From the NCBI GenBank assembly GCA_007116105.1, contig SKJA01000183.1, forward strand, positions 1-5,216: a DNA stretch of 5,216 bases, read 5' to 3'. Origin of the DNA: Candidatus Izemoplasma sp. Its GTDB lineage: Bacteria > Bacillota_I > Bacilli_A > Izemoplasmatales > Izemoplasmataceae. This document shows positions 1 to 4,206 of this stretch, piece by piece (position 1 is the stretch's first letter; each line of letters starts with the position of its first letter). The translations under genes were made by a program, and so were the position numbers. Below the pieces are notes generated by a model that was not told the origin of the DNA, did no database searches, and saw only the letters and a list, made by a program, of their open reading frames with translations.

Positions 1-588
1 ATTCAAGCCATCCAACAAAAGAAAGCCCACCGCGTCTTAGCTACTGACAACAAACCAGGACCACTATCAACCGCCCGACTTAACGTTGCGCAAAGCGGTT
101 TTCAAGACAGCATAGAACTTATCTTAGCCGATGGGTTAGACCCTCTCACCCCAGCCGTTGACACGTTGGTCATCGCAGGCATGGGGGGCGGTACCATTGC
201 GAACATGTTTGAGCATAAAGATCTTCAAGCATTAAAAAAAATCATCGTCCAGCCGACACATCAAGTCGCGGTGGTACGTGATCTTACAAACCGGTTTTCA
301 CTTAAAATTGCCGATGAACAGTTTTTAGAAGAACAAGGACAAACATACACCATCCTTGTGTTCACTCCCGGACACCAAACGCTCAACGAACGCGAACGTC
401 TTTGGGGACCAGTGTTACTCCAACAAAAGCCTCCCCTTTATCATCAAGCACTAAAAGAAGAAGCCCTTTATTTAAAGCGCATTCTCACCCAAATTCCAGG
501 CGATCATAGCACCCATCCCCTCATGCAAAAAGCACGGATACTGGAGGAAATCTTAGATGAATGGACATGTACTAAAAGCATTCTTTAA
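1..588 (+). CDS. trmK: tRNA (adenine(22)-N1)-methyltransferase TrmK, 5'-truncated by window edge
   Basis: TrmK methylates N1 of adenine 22 in tRNA using S-adenosylmethionine, in the cytoplasm. The frame is open from base 1, so the start and the SAM-binding motif I lie upstream; 195 residues are visible. Seen here are an acidic strand end with the family's GPL-x-x-A pattern (ATDNKPGPLSTARLN, visible residues 14-28), then LADGL (about 43-47), then the TrmK hallmark VIAGMGGGTI (about 57-66). The C-terminal part contains the family-like GPVLLQQKPPLYHQ segment followed by a long charged helix of the kind that forms TrmK's coiled-coil tail. The usual QPN after the hallmark reads QPT here, a mild change. 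The last 32 bases overlap the next gene, so the two are almost certainly co-transcribed. The same pairing (yqfN-yqfO) occurs downstream of sigA in Bacillus. The assignment is strong from motif order and neighbour. Confidence 0.93.
   Translation: MQAIQQKKAHRVLATDNKPGPLSTARLNVAQSGFQDSIELILADGLDPLTPAVDTLVIAGMGGGTIANMFEHKDLQALKKIIVQPTHQVAVVRDLTNRFSLKIADEQFLEEQGQTYTILVFTPGHQTLNERERLWGPVLLQQKPPLYHQALKEEALYLKRILTQIPGDHSTHPLMQKARILEEILDEWTCTKSIL
543..547 (+). promoter_or_regulatory. Ribosome binding site for nif3 inside trmK
   Basis: GGAGG lies inside the trmK coding sequence, nine bases before the ATG at 557. It supports this overlapping start and independent ribosome loading on nif3. Confidence 0.85.
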
Positions 589-1342
589 CACCCATTACCC
601 TCAAGATCTCGCCTATGATTGGGACAATGTAGGCTTGCAAGTGGGTTCAGTCAACGCCCCCATCAAGGGCATCCTGATTTGTTTGGATGTCACCAAAGAG
701 GTGGTGGCCGAAGCGATCGAGCACGGTTGCAATTACATCGTCTCACATCACCCCTTTATTTTTAAACCTCTGCGTAACATTCTCACCGATTCTTACCGCG
801 GACAAGTTCTGGAGCAACTGCTTAAACATGACCTTAATCTGTATGTCTCTCACACAAACTACGATTTAGGTCATCAAGGCATGAACCACGTGTTAGCCAC
901 GAAGCTAGAGTTAACTAAGTTAAGTGTGCTTGAGTACACCACCGACGATTACGGCATTGGCCGAGTAGGTTCATGGACAAAAGCAAAACCGCTAGAAGAA
1001 GCGATATCGTTTATTAAAGCGCGACTCGATGTCAGCACAGCGCGCTTGATTTTGCATCCTAAACATCAAGCGAAAAGTGTGCAGACCATTGCCATCAGCG
1101 GTGGAAGTGGAGCGTCCCACATGTTTGCGGCCAAAAAAGCTGAGGTTGACCTATACTTAACCGGCGACATCAGTTATCATCAAGCGCAAGACATGTTACA
1201 ACTTGGGTTATCGGCGCTGGACATTGGTCATTACGCAGAACATCACTTTAAAGACGCATTGCGTGAAGAGTTGCGTAACTTTGGTTTGGATGTCCCGATT
1301 GTTCTCAGTCAACACGAACACGATCCATTTACCTTTGTATAA
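557..1342 (+). CDS. Nif3-like dinuclear metal centre protein (YqfO/YbgI family, compact form)
   Basis: This is a 261-residue member of the NIF3 family (Pfam NIF3; often labelled 'GTP cyclohydrolase 1 type 2 homolog'), which forms toroidal hexamers with a two-metal site in each subunit. The physiological reaction is not settled. Visible metal-site candidates are H64-H65 in VSHHPFIF, D103 in SHTNYD, and H225 and E228 in DIGHYAEHH. The N-terminal DWDNVGLQVG (residues 21-30) is also typical. Residues 64-103 and 225-228 belong to the two halves of the fold. The length matches the short enterobacterial type (about 250 residues), so the PII-like middle domain that enlarges Bacillus YqfO to roughly 370 residues is absent. 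The start at 557 is supported by the GGAGG at 543-547. The gene overlaps trmK by 32 bases and is probably transcribed with it. A gene symbol is not given because naming differs between lineages. Confidence 0.93.
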   Translation: MNGHVLKAFFNTHYPQDLAYDWDNVGLQVGSVNAPIKGILICLDVTKEVVAEAIEHGCNYIVSHHPFIFKPLRNILTDSYRGQVLEQLLKHDLNLYVSHTNYDLGHQGMNHVLATKLELTKLSVLEYTTDDYGIGRVGSWTKAKPLEEAISFIKARLDVSTARLILHPKHQAKSVQTIAISGGSGASHMFAAKKAEVDLYLTGDISYHQAQDMLQLGLSALDIGHYAEHHFKDALREELRNFGLDVPIVLSQHEHDPFTFV

Positions 1343-1369
1343 AAAAAAACACCGCGCAAGCGCGGTGTT
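1341..1369 (-). terminator. Intrinsic terminator of the ferredoxin gene
   Basis: A 9-bp stem pairs 1348-1356 with 1361-1369 around the loop CAAG; its GC-rich core is CACCGCG. Nine A residues at 1341-1349 on the plus strand read as a T-run on the minus strand, so the structure is a classic terminator for the minus-strand gene. On the plus strand the hairpin is followed by GACGATGTT with no T-run, so termination of nif3 here would be weak or would depend on stem strength alone. The T-run overlaps the nif3 TAA at 1340-1342. Confidence 0.85.
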
Positions 1370-1381
1370 GACGATGTTAAA

Positions 1382-1552
1382 TTAAACTTCAATGATTGCG
1401 TCCACTGGGCATACAACTTCGCATGCACCACAGTCGATGCAAACATCCTCATCGATGACGTAAATCTCTTCGCCTTCGCTGATGCAATCAACTGGACATT
1501 CAGGAACGCAAGATCCGCTTGCGATACATTCTTCTGTAATTCTTCTTGGCAT
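1382..1552 (-). CDS. Small clostridial-type ferredoxin with one cluster cysteine replaced by serine
   Basis: This 56-residue cytoplasmic protein is an electron carrier of the 2[4Fe-4S] ferredoxin family. The second motif is intact: C38-x2-C41-x2-C44-x3-C48-P, in CIDCGACEVVCP. The first motif reads C9-I-A-S12-G-S-C15-V-P-E-C19-P, so the position normally held by the second cysteine is serine (codon AGC, 1519-1517). Following the family pattern, cluster I would use C9, position 12, C15 and C48, and cluster II would use C19, C38, C41 and C44; an additional C23 follows the first motif. The first cluster may therefore be [3Fe-4S], serine-ligated [4Fe-4S], or use C23; this is inference. Length and the rest of the sequence are typical. 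The start ATG (1552-1550) has AGGAGG eight bases upstream. The gene is monocistronic, with its own promoter and terminator. Redox partners cannot be deduced from the neighbours. Confidence 0.93.
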   Translation of the reverse strand: MPRRITEECIASGSCVPECPVDCISEGEEIYVIDEDVCIDCGACEVVCPVDAIIEV

Positions 1553-1560
1553 TAGTCATT

Positions 1561-1566
1561 CCTCCT
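1561..1566 (-). promoter_or_regulatory. Strong ribosome binding site of the ferredoxin gene
   Basis: A perfect AGGAGG on the minus strand sits eight bases before the ATG at 1552. It fixes the start of this short gene and excludes the out-of-frame ATG at 1559-1557, which is too close to the site. Confidence 0.9.
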
Positions 1567-1583
1567 ATCCCTGAGATGTCTTT

Positions 1584-1612
1584 ATTTTAAGCCTTCAAAG
1601 ACCCTTTGTAAA
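1584..1612 (-). promoter_or_regulatory. SigA-type promoter of the ferredoxin gene
   Basis: Read on the minus strand, TTTACA (1612-1607) is followed by a 17-base spacer and TAAAAT (1589-1584). Each hexamer matches the housekeeping consensus at five of six positions at ideal spacing. Transcription would begin near 1577, giving a leader of about 25 bases that contains AGGAGG. A short dyad, CCTTT-GT-AAAGG (1603-1614), overlaps the -35 element. Confidence 0.72.
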
Positions 1613-1671
1613 GGTGCTACAAGGAAATAACGGCTTATTTAAAAACATTCTAATTTTTAGCTTTTTCATTC
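1613..1671. other. AT-rich spacer between divergent promoters
   Basis: This stretch between the ferredoxin and yneF promoters is rich in A and T runs, such as TTATTTAAAAA and TAATTTTTAGC. I see no gene or RNA in it. It could supply upstream (UP) element-like contacts to one or both promoters, which is inference. Confidence 0.4.
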
Positions 1672-1700
1672 TTGTTATTTTTTGAAAACTAACGTATACT
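1672..1700 (+). promoter_or_regulatory. SigA-type promoter of yneF
   Basis: TTGTTA (1672-1677), a 17-base spacer and TATACT (1695-1700) match the housekeeping consensus well. Transcription would start near 1707, leaving a leader of about 19 bases that is mostly ribosome binding site. A nearby TTGAAA (1682-1687) is too close to TATACT to serve as its -35. Confidence 0.72.
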
Positions 1701-1713
1701 TAATAATCGTAAA

Positions 1714-1719
1714 GAGGTG
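1714..1719 (+). promoter_or_regulatory. Ribosome binding site that sets the yneF start
   Basis: GAGGTG lies six bases before the ATG at 1726. The in-frame GTG at 1717 is itself part of this site, so it cannot be the start; the ATG at 1726 is. Confidence 0.85.
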
Positions 1720-1725
1720 AAGTTT

Positions 1726-1941
1726 ATGGGAACATTAGGCACTGTTTTATCGATTCTAGCAGCCTTAATTGTAGGCTTAATTGCAGGCTTTTTCTTGTCA
1801 CAGTGGTATTTTAAGCGTTATTTAAAACTCAACCCACCAATCAATGAAAATATGGTGCGGGCGATGATGACGCAAATGGGTAGAAAACCATCTGAAAAAC
1901 AGGTGCGTCAAGTCATGCAATCTATGCAAAACGCGAAATAA
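1726..1941 (+). CDS. yneF: YneF family (UPF0154) small membrane protein
   Basis: A 71-residue protein with one N-terminal transmembrane segment (about residues 5-27, LGTVLSILAALIVGLIAGFF onward), then a basic, Met- and Gln-rich cytoplasmic tail. The family signature is clear: FFLSQWYFKRYLKLNPPINE followed by M-x2-MM-x-QMGRKPSEK. This matches Bacillus YneF and its relatives (UPF0154) in length, topology and the NPPINE and QMG-x-KPS motifs. The function is unknown. The family is found mainly in Bacilli and Mollicutes, which is useful for placing the organism. The start at 1726 is chosen because the in-frame GTG nine bases upstream overlaps the ribosome binding site. The gene has its own promoter and a short terminator that begins within its stop codon, so it is probably expressed mainly alone, with possible read-through into the nucleotidase gene. 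Confidence 0.92.
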   Translation: MGTLGTVLSILAALIVGLIAGFFLSQWYFKRYLKLNPPINENMVRAMMTQMGRKPSEKQVRQVMQSMQNAK

Positions 1942-1962
1942 ACACCGCAAGGTGTTTTTTTT
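1940..1962 (+). terminator. Short intrinsic terminator after yneF
   Basis: AAACACC (1940-1946) pairs with GGTGTTT (1951-1957) around a GCAA tetraloop, and the T-run 1955-1962 follows. The last two bases of the yneF TAA codon lie in the stem. Only three of the seven pairs are G-C, so it may be leaky; the next gene begins 28 bases later with no clear promoter of its own. Confidence 0.75.
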
Positions 1963-1989
1963 CTATTGCGAGAAACCACGAGGTGAATC

Positions 1990-3420
1990 ATGTCAAAACG
2001 TATCGTTTTATTGCTCGCTCTATTGATTTTATTGAGTGGGTGTCAAACAAATCCCGAACCCACGATTGTTGAACTGGATATCTTTTATCTCAATGATTTT
2101 CATGGCGCCATGGAGCCAAGTGAGAATCAAATGGGCGCGTCTGCGATCGCGGCTTTTTTAAGCACGCAACACACCCACCATGACCCCATCATTCTCACCG
2201 GTGGTGACATGCTACAAGGGTCTTATTTATCCAACGTCAACCAAGGTCTTTTAACGCTTCAATGGCTTAATCATATTGGGGTGTCTGCCGCCACGCTTGG
2301 CAATCATGAGTTTGATTGGGGTTTAGATGCCAAAACGATGTATTATACAGGGCAACACGACATCCAAGCTCAACATCCACTCCTAGGCGCCAATGTCGTC
2401 TACAAAGGAACCACCACGCTCCCCGAAGGCGTACAGCCCTACACCATTTTAAACAGGCAAGGTCTCAAAATTGGCATCATCGGTTTGATGGGCTACGGCC
2501 TTGAAAGTACCATTTTAAGCGAGCACATCGCCGACTATGCGTTTTTAGAACCTGTGGCCATTACGCATCAACTCACGCAACACTTAAGAACGGTGGAAGC
2601 GGTGGATGTGGTGTTGGTGGTCATTCACGGTGCCGATGATGACTTTAATGAAGCAGTCGCTCAGTTCGAGGGCGATGCGAAGGTAGACGCCATATTTAAC
2701 GGACACACTCACCGCGAAACAGTGAAGACCATGCAAGGGATTCCAATCATGCAAGCGGGTGGGAATGGGTCTGCAGTGGGCTACTTACGCCTCACGATTG
2801 AAGAAGGGGAAGTCATCGCCTTTGAACCATGGCTACTCAACCAGGACAATGAAGCCCGACTATGGCTGACGGATGAAAGCACAGAGTTCATGATTGAAAG
2901 TTTTAAAGCCGAACATGCTGAGGCCTTTGAGACCCTTTTGGTCAGCGATCGTTTTCACGCCCGCTCCGAACTGGCCCGCTATGTTGCGACGCTAATGTTA
3001 CATACTTATGAAGTGGATTTTGCATTCCATAATCTTGGAGGGACAAGACAATCCCTTTTGCCCGACCAAGACATCAGTGAAGCAAGTCTGTATGCCATCC
3101 TTCCCTTTGACAATACGGTCGTCACGCTGCGTGTGCCAGGGTATCGACTGCACCGACTCATCGATTTCAACCCTCAGTATGCTTCACGTCTTACCGATGT
3201 TGACGATGAGGCATGGTATGACATTGCCGTGAACAACTACCTCTACACGAGAGACTATTATCTCCTGTCATCTTACGATGCCACAACCCATCCTCAAACC
3301 TTACATGAGCTACTTGTTGAAGCGATGCGCTACTATGCGCAAACACAGACGCGGTTCAACGCCTCCATCCATCCCCCACGTGCCATCACGCTGGAATCTT
3401 TGGAGTCTAGCCAGCCATAA
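1990..3420 (+). CDS. 5'-nucleotidase family lipoprotein (metallophosphatase plus C-terminal 5'-nucleotidase domain)
   Basis: A 476-residue surface-anchored enzyme predicted to remove phosphate from nucleotides or related esters outside the cell (UshA/YfkN/CD73 superfamily). The signal peptide is KR followed by a hydrophobic run and the lipobox LLSGC, with Cys18 as the lipid site. The two-metal phosphoesterase motifs occur in order: D36-F-H38 in YLNDFHG, GGD (71-73), GNHEFD (104-109), H213 in VIHGAD, and GHTH (238-241). The C-terminal domain (about 315-476) has HNLGGTRQSLL (347-357), where most relatives have N-x-GG-[IV]-R, and ILPFDNTVVTLRVPG (370-384). The late glycine-rich GGDGY-like segment that helps bind the base is not recognisable; YTRDYY (419-424) stands near that place. 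The substrate is therefore uncertain. The start has AGGTGA just upstream (1981-1986). It follows yneF across a weak terminator and converges on plsY. Confidence 0.9.
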   Translation: MSKRIVLLLALLILLSGCQTNPEPTIVELDIFYLNDFHGAMEPSENQMGASAIAAFLSTQHTHHDPIILTGGDMLQGSYLSNVNQGLLTLQWLNHIGVSAATLGNHEFDWGLDAKTMYYTGQHDIQAQHPLLGANVVYKGTTTLPEGVQPYTILNRQGLKIGIIGLMGYGLESTILSEHIADYAFLEPVAITHQLTQHLRTVEAVDVVLVVIHGADDDFNEAVAQFEGDAKVDAIFNGHTHRETVKTMQGIPIMQAGGNGSAVGYLRLTIEEGEVIAFEPWLLNQDNEARLWLTDESTEFMIESFKAEHAEAFETLLVSDRFHARSELARYVATLMLHTYEVDFAFHNLGGTRQSLLPDQDISEASLYAILPFDNTVVTLRVPGYRLHRLIDFNPQYASRLTDVDDEAWYDIAVNNYLYTRDYYLLSSYDATTHPQTLHELLVEAMRYYAQTQTRFNASIHPPRAITLESLESSQP

Positions 3421-3445
3421 AAAAAAACGCCTAAGCGTTTTTTTT
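3419..3445. terminator. Bidirectional terminator shared by the nucleotidase and plsY genes
   Basis: A symmetrical hairpin with arms ending AAAAACGC (to 3430) and GCGTTTTT (from 3435) surrounds the loop CTAA. It is flanked by nine A residues (3419-3427) on one side and eight T residues (3438-3445) on the other, so each strand reads a hairpin followed by a T-run. The nucleotidase TAA (3418-3420) touches the A-run and the plsY TAG (3433-3431) lies in the loop. Only 10 bases separate the two stop codons. Confidence 0.88.
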
Positions 3446-4099
3446 ATACAACCAAGAGGTTCTCGGTTCCTTACCCGCTTTGATGCGGGCGTAATTGCCG
3501 CGATGGCGATAAATGATCAGTCCAACACCAAAGACGGCCGCAAAGGGTAACCATAAGTCCCCTCTTAAACCAAACCAAAAGCGCCAAAGACTGTCCTCTT
3601 GTGGACCCAAGAAAAACACAAGCAGTGCGAAGACGACGACGGACACACCGCCCATGGTCGACCCCATCGATATGTAGCCTGTCAACTTGACCGTCAACAC
3701 AAAGGCCAATAAACCAACAATGCCAATCAGTGGTGCATAAAAGAGAAACACGCCCACACCTGTGGCAACCGCTTTGCCTCCTTTAAACTTCAAGAAGACA
3801 GGGTAAATGTGGCCTAAAACCGCGGAAAGTCCATACAGCAAGGTTGGTAACAATGCATCGGCACTGCCAAAGACCCCTAAACGGATCAGTAAGATTAAGA
3901 TGCCCCCTTTGAGCACGTCGAGCACAAAGACGGTCAATCCAATGGGCTTACCCAACACTCGGATCGTGTTCGTAGCGCCCGGGTTTTTACTGCCATGTTG
4001 CCGAACGTCAACGCCTTTTAAGAGCTTTCCTAAGATGACGGAGTTAGGAATTGAACCGATTAAATAGCCCACAAACAAGAGTAAATATTCCAAGGACAT
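3431..4099 (-). CDS. plsY: Acyl-phosphate:glycerol-3-phosphate acyltransferase PlsY
   Basis: PlsY is an integral membrane enzyme that transfers the acyl group from acyl-phosphate (made by PlsX) to glycerol 3-phosphate, giving lysophosphatidate, the first step of phospholipid synthesis. All three catalytic motifs are present: HGSKNPGATN (35-44), KFKGGKAVATGVGV (104-117) and YRHRGNYARIKAGKEPR (197-213). Hydrophobic segments between them fit a five-helix protein, starting with YLLLFVGYLIGSIP. The 222 residues exceed the usual 190-200; the extra length is a segment around GPQEDSLWRFWFGLRGDLW (165-183) before the last helix. The start is uncertain. The ATG at 4099 follows GAAAGGA by only two bases, whereas an in-frame TTG at 4093 lies eight bases after it. 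Starts further upstream are excluded because a promoter -10 element overlaps that stretch. The stop lies in the shared terminator loop. Divergence from parE is a common Bacilli arrangement. Confidence 0.93.
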   Translation of the reverse strand: MSLEYLLLFVGYLIGSIPNSVILGKLLKGVDVRQHGSKNPGATNTIRVLGKPIGLTVFVLDVLKGGILILLIRLGVFGSADALLPTLLYGLSAVLGHIYPVFLKFKGGKAVATGVGVFLFYAPLIGIVGLLAFVLTVKLTGYISMGSTMGGVSVVVFALLVFFLGPQEDSLWRFWFGLRGDLWLPFAAVFGVGLIIYRHRGNYARIKAGKEPRTSWLYKKNA

Positions 4100-4102
4100 C
4101 AT

Positions 4103-4108
4103 CCTTTC
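4103..4108 (-). promoter_or_regulatory. Ribosome binding site of plsY, unusually placed
   Basis: GAAAGG on the minus strand is the only Shine-Dalgarno-like sequence before PlsY. It abuts the ATG at 4102, leaves three bases before the ATG at 4099, and leaves nine before the TTG at 4093. Spacing alone favours the TTG; codon preference favours an ATG. The choice changes the protein by two or three residues only. Confidence 0.5.
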
Positions 4109-4120
4109 TATGATTTTCAT

Positions 4121-4132
4121 CATTATAGCACA
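4121..4132 (-). promoter_or_regulatory. Extended -10 promoter of plsY
   Basis: The minus strand reads TGCTATAAT, a perfect TATAAT preceded by TGN, in the interval between plsY and parE. No good TTGACA-like -35 is found 16-18 bases upstream, as expected for extended -10 promoters. Transcription would start near 4115, downstream of the ATG pair at about 4124-4119, which rules those codons out as PlsY starts. Confidence 0.65.
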
Positions 4133-4170
4133 ACAAAATTGTTTTCTCACTATAAAAGAGAGGCTGTTTT

Positions 4171-4179
4171 TGATATAAT
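4171..4179 (+). promoter_or_regulatory. Extended -10 promoter of parE
   Basis: TGATATAAT combines a TGN extension with a perfect TATAAT (4174-4179). The -35 region 17 bases upstream is TATAAA, a poor match to TTGACA. Transcription would start near 4186 and give a leader of about 21 bases containing AAAAGGA. Confidence 0.68.
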
Positions 4180-4193
4180 AATAGGAAGTGAAA

Positions 4194-4197
4194 AGGA
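4194..4197 (+). promoter_or_regulatory. Ribosome binding site of parE
   Basis: AGGA within AAAAGGA (4191-4197) precedes the ATG at 4207 by nine bases and supports this start. Confidence 0.7.
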
Positions 4198-4206
4198 CGT
4201 GAGTAT

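Noticed and set aside
257..1185. Recurrent CATCAAG strings as a possible DNA repeat
   Set aside because: They are His-Gln and similar codon pairs at irregular spacing within coding sequence, with no conserved flanks.
1309..1491. 60-codon minus-strand open frame overlapping the ferredoxin gene
   Set aside because: It is a different frame of the ferredoxin region. The real frame (1382-1552) has AGGAGG, a promoter and clear cysteine motifs; this one has none of these and runs through the terminator into nif3.
1682..1709. TTGAAA plus TAATCG as an alternative yneF promoter
   Set aside because: The -10 match is poor; TTGTTA-17-TATACT just upstream is much better.
1717..1725. GTG start for YneF nine bases upstream
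   Set aside because: The GTG is part of the GAGGTG ribosome binding site; the ATG at 1726 is correctly spaced.
3278..3550. 90-codon plus-strand open frame across the nucleotidase end and plsY
   Set aside because: It crosses a strong bidirectional terminator and is a shadow of two well-supported genes. It has no ribosome binding site or recognisable domain.
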